A DNA stretch of 64,000 nt from Fibrobacterota bacterium (GTDB lineage Bacteria; Fibrobacterota; Chitinivibrionia; Chitinivibrionales; Chitinispirillaceae): the NCBI GenBank assembly GCA_023436145.1, contig JAEZKP010000025.1, positions 62,001-126,000 of the forward strand, in the 5' to 3' direction. Both the position numbers and the translations under genes were made by a program. Of this stretch, positions 9,200 to 18,625 are shown piece after piece. Position 1 is the stretch's first letter; the number at the start of each line of letters is the position of its first letter. The notes beneath the pieces were generated by a model that worked only from the letters and a program-made list of their open reading frames with translations, was not told where the DNA came from and made no database searches.

Positions 9200-9403
9200 G
9201 GCCGAATCGTAGAAGTAAAAGCTTCTGAAATACCAGATCAGGTTGGTATTTTTGGACTCAACGGACAAAGATTTTCAGTGGAATCTGTCTGGGATAAATC
9301 CGGGTCTGCCGGAACGATTCTTTTACCCAAAAAATCAGGACTGTATATTTTAAGGGTTAAAATAGGAGAATCAGTATACTACAAACATCTATTAACTTAT
9401 TAA
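9200..9403 (+). pseudogene. Orphan C-terminal sorting-domain remnant
   Basis: An open frame directly after a TAG at 9197 encodes 67 residues that read as the end of a secreted protein: VGIFGLNGQRFSVES, KKSGLYILRV, ending VYYKHLLTY and TAA. This matches the sorting-tail pattern of the neighbouring enzymes (strand with L-x-G-R, then GLYILRV). There is no start codon, signal or catalytic domain, so it is best read as the stump of a lost exported enzyme. It lies on the opposite strand to the broken receptor. Confidence 0.65.
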
Positions 9404-9552
9404 ATAGTGAACTGCTGTTTATGGAGAGTCCTGCCTGTTCCCTAAAATCAAAAATCTAAAATCTCAAATTTGCCAGTCGGTCTGTTATTTGCGCTTTAAA
9501 AAATTCAATTAATCTGGCTCAAGCAGATATAAATGGGGTAACATAGACTGGC

Positions 9553-11892
9553 ATGGATCATCCCAACAATGACCCGCAAGATCAGGAATTTGACAGAGCA
9601 GGAATTCTTATCGTCGATGAAAATCCGGAAGACCGTGCTGCCCTGATAGAGATTTTTGCGCCCTGCAATTACCGGCTCGAAGAGGTAAAATCCGCTCAGG
9701 AAGCGCTTGCTCGACTGCACTCCGATGAATTCGCGGTCCTGTTGATAAATGTAGTTATGCCGCAGATGAGCGGTTTGGAATTGGCATCTATTATTAAGAA
9801 GCACGAACCTGCTGGAACAATTCCCATTATTTTTCTGATCACTGAGAATATAGAGGTAAAACAGATTTATAAAAATTACAGAAGTGGTGCAGTGGATTAT
9901 CTGGTAAAGCCTTTGATTCCGGAAGTGGTCAGGGTGAAGGTGGCGATGTTTGTTGAATTATATGTGCAGAAAAGAGACCAGAAAAGGTTGCGGGAGTCTA
10001 TTCCCGATCTTAACAACAAATTAAAGGAGGCGAAAGAGAAAATTAAGAGGCTCAGCCGCAATTACAAAATGGTTTTGGATTCTGCCGGGGAAGGTATTTA
10101 TGGAGTAGACTCCCAGGGTATTTTGACATTCATTAATCAGTCCGGTGCTCAGATTTTGGGATACACAACCGATGAGCTGATTGGTAAACCAGGTCATACC
10201 ATCTGGCATCACCACAGGCTGGATGGGCAATTGTATTCACAGAAGGAGTGCCCCATTTTTGCATCCTATAAAAGCGGCAAGAGGCATTCGGGGGAAGATG
10301 TTTTATGGAAAAAGGATGGTACAAAGATATCGGTTCTTCTATCGTCTAATCCGCTTATTGAGGAAAATAAAATTGTGGGGGCAGTGGCTACATTCACGGA
10401 TATAACTGAACACAAAAAGGTAGAAGAGAAATTGCGATTGTCTGAAGCGCGTTTCCGTACGCTTTTTGAGCAGGCGACTTTGAGTATCCAGATCCTGGAT
10501 ACTGAAGGAAGATCGCTGGAAGTTAACCGTTCGTATGAAATGCTCTGGGGACTGAACCTGGAAATGTTGAAAGACTATAACATACTGGAGGATAAGCAGC
10601 TTATCGTCAAGGGAATTATGCCTTATATCAGGAAGGGGTTTATGGGAGAGGCATCAGAGATACCGATTATCCTGTATGATCCTTCCGAAATCAACCTGCC
10701 GGGGAATCCCAGGTGGGTGAAAGGATATATCTTTCCGGTCAAAAATAAAAAAGGGCAGATAATTCAGATAGTACTAATGCATGTTGATGTTACAGAACTG
10801 ACCCTGAAAGAAAAGGCTTTACTGGAAAGCCGGCAGCAGCTTCGGGCGATAATGGATAATTCCCCCACTGCGATTTATATGAAGGATTTGCAGGGACGAT
10901 ATCTGCTGGTCAACCGAAAGACCGAAGAGAATTTCGGTATAGATAAACAAGAAGTGATTGGAAAAAAAGATGAAGATGTTTTTCCCACAGAAACGGCTGA
11001 AATTGTGCGGGCAAATGATAAGAAAGTACTGGAATCAGGTACCCCTATAGAATTGGAGGAAAAAATACCTCTGAAGGACGGATTTCATACCTATATCTCA
11101 ACCAAATATCCGCTTATGGATGTTTCGGGTAAACCCTATGCTGTCTGTGGTATCTCTACGGATATTACAGAGAGAAAGAAAACTGAAGAGTCTTTGAGGC
11201 GGTATTCCGAAGAATTGTCAACTGCAAATAAGGAACTGGAAGCCTTTTCTTATTCGGTTTCACACGATCTGAAAAATCCGCTCAACACAATTTCCGGCTT
11301 TGTGCAGATTCTTTCTGAAGATTATGGGAAATCAATTGATGAGTCCGGGAGAGATTATCTGAAAAGAATTGCGCAGGGCACAGACAAAATGCGCTCCATT
11401 ATAAATGATCTGCTCAATTTTTCAAGAATAAAGAAACAGGAAATAAAGAGAGTGGAGATTGATCTTACCGAAATGGCAAGAAGGATAATTTCTGATCTGT
11501 GCTATTCTCAACCCAAAAAAAGAGTTCATGTAATCATCCAGCAAGGATTAAAGGCAAACGCTGATTCGAAGATGCTTGGTGTAGTGCTTACAAATCTGCT
11601 TAACAATGCATGGAAATATACTTCTAAAAAAGAGAACCCCAAAATAGAGGTCGGCACATTGATGGAAGGGGACAAAACGGTTTACTTTGTCAGTGATAAC
11701 GGAGCTGGATTTGATATGAAATTTGCCGACAGGCTCTTTGTGCCCTTTCAGAGGCTGCACACGGAAAAGGAGTATACCGGTACCGGGATAGGATTGGCAA
11801 TTGTAGAAAGAGTAATAAAGAAGCATGGCGGGAAGGTGTGGGCGGAAAGTAAAGTGGGGAAGGGAGCGACTTTTTATTTCACCCTGGGATAA
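9553..11892 (+). CDS. Multi-PAS histidine kinase with degenerate N-terminal receiver domain
   Basis: The 779-residue protein is soluble; no membrane segment is seen. Residues 15-135 form a receiver domain with the acidic pocket (Asp22, Glu23) and Lys119. The position of the phosphorylated Asp is Asn66, in LLINVVMPQMSG, so normal phosphorylation is not expected. A coiled coil (140-170) leads to three PAS domains (about 170-290, 295-420, 425-545); the first and third end in the usual DIT-E-(H/R)KK. The kinase core follows: H-box SVSHDLKNPLN with His571, N-box LTNLLNNAWKYTS, G1 SDNGAGFD and G2 GTGIGLAIVERV. No response regulator lies next to it, so it is an orphan cytoplasmic sensor of unknown signal. 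Confidence 0.88.
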   Translation: MDHPNNDPQDQEFDRAGILIVDENPEDRAALIEIFAPCNYRLEEVKSAQEALARLHSDEFAVLLINVVMPQMSGLELASIIKKHEPAGTIPIIFLITENIEVKQIYKNYRSGAVDYLVKPLIPEVVRVKVAMFVELYVQKRDQKRLRESIPDLNNKLKEAKEKIKRLSRNYKMVLDSAGEGIYGVDSQGILTFINQSGAQILGYTTDELIGKPGHTIWHHHRLDGQLYSQKECPIFASYKSGKRHSGEDVLWKKDGTKISVLLSSNPLIEENKIVGAVATFTDITEHKKVEEKLRLSEARFRTLFEQATLSIQILDTEGRSLEVNRSYEMLWGLNLEMLKDYNILEDKQLIVKGIMPYIRKGFMGEASEIPIILYDPSEINLPGNPRWVKGYIFPVKNKKGQIIQIVLMHVDVTELTLKEKALLESRQQLRAIMDNSPTAIYMKDLQGRYLLVNRKTEENFGIDKQEVIGKKDEDVFPTETAEIVRANDKKVLESGTPIELEEKIPLKDGFHTYISTKYPLMDVSGKPYAVCGISTDITERKKTEESLRRYSEELSTANKELEAFSYSVSHDLKNPLNTISGFVQILSEDYGKSIDESGRDYLKRIAQGTDKMRSIINDLLNFSRIKKQEIKRVEIDLTEMARRIISDLCYSQPKKRVHVIIQQGLKANADSKMLGVVLTNLLNNAWKYTSKKENPKIEVGTLMEGDKTVYFVSDNGAGFDMKFADRLFVPFQRLHTEKEYTGTGIGLAIVERVIKKHGGKVWAESKVGKGATFYFTLG

Positions 11893-12233
11893 AGTGCACT
11901 ATCTCTACGATCGTTCGCTCCTGGGGCCTGTTCACAAGGTGTTTTGCTGCTGAGATGTTCAACTGAGTTGTTGTTTGCCGTTTTAATTCTGGAGGAGAGA
12001 TGCTGCTAAAATAGCAAAATCAGTTTACTTTTTCAACATTAGCGGTGCTGATTTTGATGGGAAACGGGATGATTGACTTACTCTGGGAAATATTATCCTG
12101 AGCCGATAACGGGAGAGGGGGGAACAAAGAGAAGTAGTTGCAATAAATAGAATTTTTCAATTCTACTGTATTTGTCAGGTCTCGATCCCGTTCATCAGGT
12201 CTCAGGTATTTTCCTTAATAAAATCCAGCTATC
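11893..12233. other. Intergenic stretch between convergent genes, nothing recognised
   Basis: About 340 bases separate the kinase from the convergent alpha-galactosidase. A short direct repeat TCAGGTCTC occurs at 12176 and again at 12195. No strong terminator hairpin and no gene are visible. Confidence 0.5.
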
Positions 12234-14114
12234 TTAAAAAACAGAAACCACCTTTTTTTCTACAATTCCATTATAGTTTACATTCATTATATAGACACCT
12301 TTACCTGCAATCGGGACAGAAACTGTTCCTACCAGGCTGTTTCTTATGGTGACCAATCTTCCATTAATTTCAAACAGCGAAATGCTGAAACTTATATTGT
12401 TGATTTTGGGAATAATAAATATTTTCCGGTTGGAAATTGAAGTTTTAAATATGCTGCTGCCGCTAACAGCCGATCCGGATATTCTGTATTTGTTTTCTAC
12501 TTTTCCTCTTTCGAATCTGAACCAGTTTATATTGAACAGATAACCTTCATCACCTGTAAATATTAAGTACAAATCATGCTCACCTGTAATTGTATCTATA
12601 CTGCAACCGATTGTGGACCAGGTTTGCCAGCCACCGGTCTCGGCGACTTCACATGTTCCTGCAAGAGTCCCATTAATACTGTCAATTCTTATCTCAATTT
12701 TTCCTCCGGTGCCGCCACATGAAACCCGGGCTATAAAACTATCTGCACCATCTTTAAAATCAATATTTTTATAAACAGCATACGAACCATTTTGTATATA
12801 TCCGATATCCTCTCCGCCTTCAGAACAGGTTTCCGTCTGAATTTCTGACTTAAGAGAGAAATGCTCTGCTTCAATATTTGTAAAAGCAGGTATCGGTTTT
12901 GCCGGACCACTGGAAATTAACAATAAACCTGTTCCATGTGATGGCACTGTCATTGTATAAGAACCGGTGAAACTGCCTCTATCTGCTTTGGCCCATAGAT
13001 CACGTACTGTTACTGCATCCGAAAAACCTATATCAGAAAAGTTTACCGTGATATCCTTTGCAGATCCATTTCTGTTTAACAGTGCAACAGCTTTTGTCGT
13101 ACCATTAATCGAGCCCAGCGGTTTACACCAAATTTCAAGACCATTGGCGGCTTTTACTCTTGCTCCCTGAATACCTGCAGAATCCTGGTTTATGGCAATT
13201 ACTTCTTTATTCAGCAGGATATCCTTTATCTCCTGAGACATTTTCCTTACATCATGTCCGGCAATAAGCGGAGCAGCCATTATACACCACATGCTCATCT
13301 GTGTACGGTATTCTTCAGTGGTACACCCTCCGTTTCCTATCTCAAGCATGTCAGGATCATTCCAGCCTCCGGGGCCGGCCACAGACGTGTACTCAGCATT
13401 TTTGTCGATTGCATTGATTATGCCAACAAACCAGTCATTGCCATTATCCCACTTATCAGTAATATCTCCTGTGGTGCGCCATAGGTTTCCGGTTGATGGC
13501 ATCCAGTTCTGGTATCCCCAGGCGCAGACACTGAATACTATGTCTCTGCCGCAATTTGCAAGTGCATCGCGCATTCTTTCATAATCTCTTTGCTGGTTTG
13601 AATTTGGAGCAGGATCACAATTGTCATACTTCAAGTAGTCAACACCCCATTCTGCAAATGTATTTGCATCGAGTTGCTCTTTATTGTAACTTCCACTTCC
13701 TGAACCCTGCGGCCCTGCATAGTAGTGATGGCATGTCCTCAAACCACGGTCGCCGTAAATACCAAATTTCAATCCTTTGGAGTGGATATAATCTCCCAGT
13801 GCCTTCATGCCAGAGGGAAAACGGGTCGGATCAGCTCTCAGCTTTCCATTAGCATCACGTGATGTGGCCATCCAGTTATCGTCAAGATTCAGATAGATGT
13901 ATCCGGCATCTCTCATCCCGGAGGTAACCATTGCATCTGCGATCTGCTTGATCTGTGTTTCATTGATATTTTCGTGAAAGATGTTCCAACTGTTCCAACC
14001 CATAGGAGGCGTTTTGGCCAGACCATTATTCAATGCGTCAGCCTGGAAAAAATAACCGGTAGTAAAAATCGTAAGAACACTCAGTAAAAATAATCCTGTC
14101 TTCTTCATAACCAT
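12234..14114 (-). CDS. Secreted GH27 alpha-galactosidase with CBM6-like module and sorting domain
   Basis: The 626-residue secreted enzyme has a signal peptide at residues 1-27. The GH27 melibiase catalytic domain covers 30-400: TPPMGWNSWN at the start, nucleophile Asp164 in YLKYDNC, acid/base Asp217 in WRTTGD, and the family signature PGGWNDPDMLEIG. GH27 enzymes release terminal alpha-galactose from galactomannan or raffinose-type sugars. Residues 410-535 resemble a CBM6/CBM35 carbohydrate-binding module (IEAEHFSLK at the start, NINWFRFE at the end). The last 75 residues form a sorting domain (SLFEINGRLVTIRN). It is probably monocistronic. The substrate preference beyond alpha-galactosides cannot be told. 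Confidence 0.92.
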   Translation of the reverse strand: MVMKKTGLFLLSVLTIFTTGYFFQADALNNGLAKTPPMGWNSWNIFHENINETQIKQIADAMVTSGMRDAGYIYLNLDDNWMATSRDANGKLRADPTRFPSGMKALGDYIHSKGLKFGIYGDRGLRTCHHYYAGPQGSGSGSYNKEQLDANTFAEWGVDYLKYDNCDPAPNSNQQRDYERMRDALANCGRDIVFSVCAWGYQNWMPSTGNLWRTTGDITDKWDNGNDWFVGIINAIDKNAEYTSVAGPGGWNDPDMLEIGNGGCTTEEYRTQMSMWCIMAAPLIAGHDVRKMSQEIKDILLNKEVIAINQDSAGIQGARVKAANGLEIWCKPLGSINGTTKAVALLNRNGSAKDITVNFSDIGFSDAVTVRDLWAKADRGSFTGSYTMTVPSHGTGLLLISSGPAKPIPAFTNIEAEHFSLKSEIQTETCSEGGEDIGYIQNGSYAVYKNIDFKDGADSFIARVSCGGTGGKIEIRIDSINGTLAGTCEVAETGGWQTWSTIGCSIDTITGEHDLYLIFTGDEGYLFNINWFRFERGKVENKYRISGSAVSGSSIFKTSISNRKIFIIPKINNISFSISLFEINGRLVTIRNSLVGTVSVPIAGKGVYIMNVNYNGIVEKKVVSVF

Positions 14115-14425
14115 TTAATACCCTTTTTATCGGACTGCAACAGCCATAAAACAACAATAATTCTTTTTAGTATATTTGCCAGTTTTGTTGTTATCAAGTA
14201 GGTGCTTCTTCTGATCTCAAATTCTCTGGAACATTTTAAGAGATAGATTTACTTGTTTTTAATCTAAGGTATAGCAAACTGAATTGTCATGAATTTTAAC
14301 CAGCTCCAATGAAAAAGTGTTCCGAAAAGCGGAACGAGTAAAGATTTAAACTGATAGCTATTTGCAGAAAGATTGTCACTGTCGTTTCTTAAAATCTATG
14401 GTTTCCGGTATGTAGCATCGTTATT
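14115..14425. other. Intergenic stretch, nothing recognised beyond one hairpin
   Basis: This is the divergent space between the alpha-galactosidase and the sorting-domain fragment. It holds a small perfect hairpin GTTCCG/CGGAAC at 14319-14335 without a T-run. The alpha-galactosidase promoter must lie here; I cannot place its boxes. Confidence 0.5.
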
Positions 14426-14851
14426 ATGCTATATCGTTTTGAAGGGACCCTAATTAGCAGTCTGCTACGAAGGATGGGAAGCCTACGCTTCAATGTAGAT
14501 TCTGATATTTTTGATACAGTCTCTTTTCAAGTTATTGACAAGAGTATTTCTGTTCAATCTGTGACCAGTACTCGCAGTCAAAGCATCATGAAGCGACAAT
14601 CATCATCAGCAGTGAAATTATCCTCAAATTCATCAGTGATGCAGGTCTATTTATCTGAATCAGGTATGTATTCAATTGATCTTTTTTCGATTGATGGTCG
14701 TTTGTTACAGCGAATAGTACGTAATGAGAGGTTAAATAATGGTGAGTATAATTTTGATATTAAAGGAATTAGAGCTGGAGCATCAAAAGCGGTCATCGCC
14801 AGGATTAGCAATGGCAGCAGAGTCTTATCTTCCTTTATAAATGTATTTTAG
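14426..14851 (+). pseudogene. Fragment of a secreted protein carrying only a sorting domain
   Basis: The frame of 141 residues lacks a signal peptide and any catalytic domain. Residues 15-45 look like the end of a beta-rich domain (DSDIFDTVSFQVIDKS). Residues 60-141 are a sorting tail: YSIDLFSIDGRLLQRIV, NNGEYNFDIKGI, final VLSSFINVF. The upstream 300 bases contain no homologous coding sequence, so the front has been lost by deletion. It could still be translated from ATG 14426 but would not be exported. It is the second orphan sorting domain within 6 kb. Confidence 0.6.
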
Positions 14852-15007
14852 CCTGATTTGTATGATTATTTGGCGCGAATCAAATAGACTATGGAAACAC
14901 CGGGTATCATACGCTTAAAGAATGATAGTGATAATCATACGGTTTAGCTTTTATATCGATGCCTGTAGGGCATCCATTCTTGTAAGAAAAGGGTTGGTAA
15001 TGATTTC

Positions 15008-15044
15008 AATCAGGCAAATAGAAGCAGGTTCTATTTGCCTGATT
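15008..15044. terminator. Strong 14-bp hairpin terminator
   Basis: The arms 15008-15021 (AATCAGGCAAATAG) and 15031-15044 are perfect reverse complements around a 9-base loop. A T-rich tract follows on the plus strand (GATTTTATTTATTT). It sits 9 bases beyond the stop of the minus-strand binding-protein gene and could end transcripts from both sides. Confidence 0.65.
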
Positions 15045-15052
15045 GATTTTAT

Positions 15053-15460
15053 TTATTTGAGTTCAAACAGAACTTTGACATCTGGTGTCACACTTGAAGA
15101 ACTCACATATCCGATTGCACCTGGAGTAGATGCAATTTTTTGCAGAACTGATGCTTCATCATCAAGTAACTCAGGAGCTTTTCCATCACCGGCAAGCGTT
15201 GCTTTCATCCATATCATTTTTAACTCGTTAGCTTTTTTCCCGATAAATGATAGAAAACTATCCTTAACAGATCCGCCCTTTAAATCAAAGAGTGCAATTT
15301 TCTGGTTTCCAGCAGATGTCGTTTCCAAAGTATAGATATCACTTACCTGTTGAAGGTTGCTTACCTGCAGATCGACATTTTTATTGGCAATCAGTGAAAT
15401 TTGTGCAGATATATGCGAAGCCAAAAAAACAATAAATAAAAGTGGAATTAAATATTTCAT
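15053..15460 (-). CDS. Small exported PstS-like periplasmic binding domain protein
   Basis: I place the start at ATG 15460 because GGAGGAAG lies just upstream and a proper signal peptide follows (KYLIPLLFIVFLASHISAQ); the longer frame into the porin gene is not used. The mature part of about 115 residues resembles the short phosphate-binding-protein-like domain: KIALFDLKGGSVKDSFLSF, ELKMIWMKATLAGDGKAP, and STPGAIGYVSSSSV, where the last block is the usual S-T-x-G-A-I-G-Y signature. Such small proteins often accompany OprP/OprO-like porins. The gene follows the porin with a 37-base gap, so the two probably form an operon for anion or phosphate handling. Confidence 0.7.
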   Translation of the reverse strand: MKYLIPLLFIVFLASHISAQISLIANKNVDLQVSNLQQVSDIYTLETTSAGNQKIALFDLKGGSVKDSFLSFIGKKANELKMIWMKATLAGDGKAPELLDDEASVLQKIASTPGAIGYVSSSSVTPDVKVLFELK

Positions 15461-15497
15461 AATCTTCCTCCAAACATAGTTATTATTCAAACAGTTA

Positions 15498-16730
15498 TCA
15501 GAAAAACACGCTGACTCCTGCAGCAGTGATGAAGTCATTCCAGCGAACAGTACATTCACGGTCGGATCTGACATCTCTGATCTGGGCCTTTACAGCAACA
15601 CCATCGGTTATATTATACCCCAGACAAAAATCAACTCCATAAAAGCCTTTATCCAAAATTACTGATGCAGGTGTATTGTTATAGTAACCAGCTAATGTAG
15701 CATTAAACTTTTCTGTGATGTAGCAGGTAAGTGATGCGAAAGCGAACTGTCTATCCAGATCATTACTTATTGGCACTGGAGAATCCTTTGTCGCTAAAGA
15801 TACCAGATCAAGATTTCTTTTTACATTATCTTTTGGTGTAATATGAACATAAATATATTCCGATTGAAAATTAAAACGACCATTTGTGAAAGAAAGGTCT
15901 ACACCAAAACGATATCTTGGCGCTTCCCCAACAGAAGGCAGGACAGGTGCGTAATCGCCCAGGATTGCTTTCATGGTGCTATTGGCGGTATCTATTGTTG
16001 CGTTTATATCATCATTTCTTGCCTTATCGTAAGTACCTGAAATTCCAAACTTCAGATCAAATGCCCTTAATCCCAGTCTTCCTCCAACCATCTTGAAATT
16101 TGTCGAATCTGTTCCGAAAGGAATTACAACATAATCTGAGGCATTTTTTTTAGTATGTATAAATTCACTGTTGCCTCCAAATACCGCATAATCAAACTTT
16201 GTTTTCCCCAATGGTACGGTTCCATTTATCTGCATTGCTGCATGCAAGGGCAAAAATATGGAAGATTGGACCATTTTACCATAATTTGTTTCATAAATAG
16301 CGGGACGAATTATGAATGGGTGCAGCGGGAATCTAGCCTTTATTTCATTAAACTGGTTGAACATGGGTACAACCTGACCGATTTTCAGCACAAACATCTT
16401 GGATAAATCAAATTTAACCCAGGCTTGGTCCAGAGCAAAATCTCCCCAGAAATTTTCAGATGAATAGTTTCCAGTTAACTGCAGGTTGACGAGAGCAGAT
16501 ATTTTCGGGGTTATCTGTTTGTTGAAAAAAAGATCCAGTTCACTGACTTCAGACGTTGATCTTTTTAAAGTATCTGAAACTCCGAATTGTTTTGTTATCG
16601 ATCTTTCATAAAGTAGCTCAGATTGAAAATAACCGTAAATATCTATACCTGCAACCTGACTTGCATTAACCAAAGAAGAACAAAATATCGTACCTGCTGT
16701 TATAAAGACAAATATTTTTGTCAAGTTCAT
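15498..16730 (-). CDS. Outer-membrane porin, phosphate-selective-porin-like
   Basis: The 410-residue protein has a signal peptide (residues 1-23, cleavage after VNAS) and a body of alternating beta strands ending in Phe (TAAGVSVFF), as outer-membrane barrels do. Strands such as FALDQAWVKFDLSKMFVLKI and QVVPMFNQFNEIKARF resemble the OprP/OprO and putative carbohydrate-porin families, where the early AWV and GQ-x-P motifs are typical. It is first in a two-gene unit with a PstS-like protein, which supports a role in anion or phosphate uptake. Selectivity cannot be settled from sequence. Confidence 0.7.
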   Translation of the reverse strand: MNLTKIFVFITAGTIFCSSLVNASQVAGIDIYGYFQSELLYERSITKQFGVSDTLKRSTSEVSELDLFFNKQITPKISALVNLQLTGNYSSENFWGDFALDQAWVKFDLSKMFVLKIGQVVPMFNQFNEIKARFPLHPFIIRPAIYETNYGKMVQSSIFLPLHAAMQINGTVPLGKTKFDYAVFGGNSEFIHTKKNASDYVVIPFGTDSTNFKMVGGRLGLRAFDLKFGISGTYDKARNDDINATIDTANSTMKAILGDYAPVLPSVGEAPRYRFGVDLSFTNGRFNFQSEYIYVHITPKDNVKRNLDLVSLATKDSPVPISNDLDRQFAFASLTCYITEKFNATLAGYYNNTPASVILDKGFYGVDFCLGYNITDGVAVKAQIRDVRSDRECTVRWNDFITAAGVSVFF

Positions 16731-16956
16731 ATTAACTCCTCTTATTAAATAAAATGAAACGACTTGTTTAATCTGATCTGATTAATTCACAACTATTTCA
16801 CCTATTACTGTTTATGTTGTAATAGGCTTTTTCAATTAATCTATTAGACAAAACAGGTTTAATTCTTTTAATCTGGTAATTTATTGATATTCCGCAAAAC
16901 CCCATCTTGAATTATCTTCATCACTGGTAAGCATTGCAGAAGTTATCAAAACCAGC

Positions 16957-17292
16957 TCAATTATAATCTTCTGATTTCATATAGCTTCCTTTCTTAATGA
17001 AATTTTCTGGGGCCATTTTCTGTTTTTGAAATTTGAAATGATCATTAAAGCACTTCCATTGCCTGTCTTTCAAAAGGCAGTTTTGTGGGTCTGAAACTTT
17101 AAAATGAATGTTAGCTGGTTTGTCAATTAATTCCTGAGATAACAGAGTCATAACATCAGTAATTTGCCTGGAAGAATTGAACTTCAGTGCATCTGAATCT
17201 ATTATCATAGTATTAAAAAGAAGTTTGGCGTAAAGATGCTCATAATCAGTACCGCTAAAGCAATTAAGGTCATCAATTTGGATCGGATTCAC
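16957..17292 (-). CDS. Hypothetical protein, 111 residues
   Basis: The frame starts at a GTG (17292) preceded by TAGGAAAC at suitable distance. The product is hydrophilic, without signal, membrane segment or recognisable family; a helical stretch occurs at 20-60 and a Lys-rich end. It may be a real small gene or a chance frame in AT-rich DNA. No neighbour suggests a role. Confidence 0.35.
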   Translation of the reverse strand: MNPIQIDDLNCFSGTDYEHLYAKLLFNTMIIDSDALKFNSSRQITDVMTLLSQELIDKPANIHFKVSDPQNCLLKDRQWKCFNDHFKFQKQKMAPENFIKKGSYMKSEDYN

Positions 17293-17759
17293 GTTTCCTA
17301 AAACTCCGGTTTATGCATCCAACCATTATTGAACTATTTTATCTTTGTTTTTACTCTATAATCAAGCCCAATTTATTGATATGCTAAAAGATCGCAATCG
17401 AGATTTTGTTTTTCTGTGCTTTTTTTCAGTAAAAAATTATGGAAAAAGTAAATAGCAGAATTGTTTTTACCTGATGCTTTCTGAAATCCTTTGTCAGATT
17501 CAGCCATACCGGGATCAAGCTTTTTTCTCAGGCAAGTCCCAATTTTGTTCAAATAACAACCTTAGCACCTGATCTGAAGCGGTATTGCAACACTTCCAAA
17601 ACTATCCTTGTAATCAGTTCTATTGGTACACCGAAAAAACAAAAAATGTAAGGAATTTGCACTATAAACCCTGAATTCTGAATTCTGTACCTTGGCATAC
17701 TATAAGATCCCAAATTATTTTGACCTTTTAAATCACATTTAAAAGAAGGGTTTCCTGGT
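17293..17759. other. Intergenic stretch upstream of purC, nothing recognised
   Basis: About 470 bases without a convincing gene. The right end carries AAGAAGGG at 17742-17749, a suitable ribosome site for the purC start at 17760. Confidence 0.5.
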
Positions 17760-18445
17760 ATGAGACTTATCAAAAAGGCAAAACAAAGGATGTATTTGAG
17801 CTTGAAGATGGGAATTACCTCTTAAAATTCAAGGATGATGTTACTGGTCAGGATGGTAAGTTTGATCCGGGTGCAAATACTGTAGGACTCACCATTGAGG
17901 GGGCGGGAAGAGCTGGGCTCAGATTAACCAAAATGTTCTTTGAAGCACTGCGTGATCAGGGTATCCCTACTCATTATATTGATGCTAATATTGATGGAGC
18001 CAGCATGACAGTGAAACCTGCAGAGGTATTCGGAATGGGTATTGAAGTAATCTGCAGGTACAGAGCTGTTGGCAGTTTCATTCGCCGTTATGGAATGTAT
18101 GCAAAGGATGGAGATCCACTCGATGCGTTTGTCGAAGTTACGCTCAAAGATGACGCAAGAAATGATCCTCCGATCACCGATGATGGACTCGAGATGTTGG
18201 GAATTCTCACTAAAGAAGAATATGCAACTCTTAAGGAACTTACAAGGCGCATATCCGGAAGTATAAAATCGGAGCTGGCCAAAAAAGGACTCGAGCTTTA
18301 TGATATAAAACTTGAATTTGGACGGGTTAAACCAGATAACAGTATCGTTTTGATTGATGAAATTTCTGGTGGAAATATGAGGGCGTATAAGGGCGGTAAA
18401 TATATTGAGCCTTTAACTCTTGAAAAGATAATGTTAGAAGACTAA
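17760..18445 (+). CDS. purC: Phosphoribosylaminoimidazole-succinocarboxamide synthase, one frameshift near the start
   Basis: The enzyme joins aspartate to CAIR with ATP in de novo purine synthesis. The frame from about 17777 onward encodes a textbook PurC of the clostridial-type branch: GKTKDVFELEDGNYLLKFKD, FDPGANTVGLTIEG, GLRLTKMFFEAL, ICRYRAVGSFIRRYGMY, ELYDIKLEFGR and LIDEISGGNMR. The natural start ATG 17760, with a good ribosome site, is in another frame. One extra A in the 5-A run 17772-17776 gives MRLIKKGKTKDVF and restores a 228-residue protein of normal length. As read, only an internal start at 17933 would be in frame, and that lacks the ATP-binding N-terminus. I regard an assembly error as likely, because this pathway gene is normally kept. 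Confidence 0.88.
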
Positions 18446-18501
18446 GGCCTGAAGCAATGATTATCCAAGGTTGATAAGAAGTGAGCGTATATGACGCATT
18501 T

Positions 18502-18530
18502 ATTGCACCAGGTAGTCCCCCTGGTGCAAT
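18502..18530 (+). terminator. Hairpin terminator after purC
   Basis: Perfect 11-bp arms ATTGCACCAGG (18502-18512) and CCTGGTGCAAT (18520-18530) enclose a 7-base loop. The following tract is only TTTAAA, so efficiency is uncertain. It separates purC from the convergent serine hydrolase gene. Confidence 0.55.
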
Positions 18531-18625
18531 TTAAACCAGTCAGTAGTATTTGTCAACGTGTATCGTTTTCTGCCGCAGTACCATAGCTTGCGGTTTTCCG
18601 GGTAAAATGACTGATAGCTATCAGT

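Noticed and set aside
14319..14335. Perfect 6-bp hairpin as terminator or operator
   Set aside because: No T-run follows and there is no second copy, so neither role can be supported.
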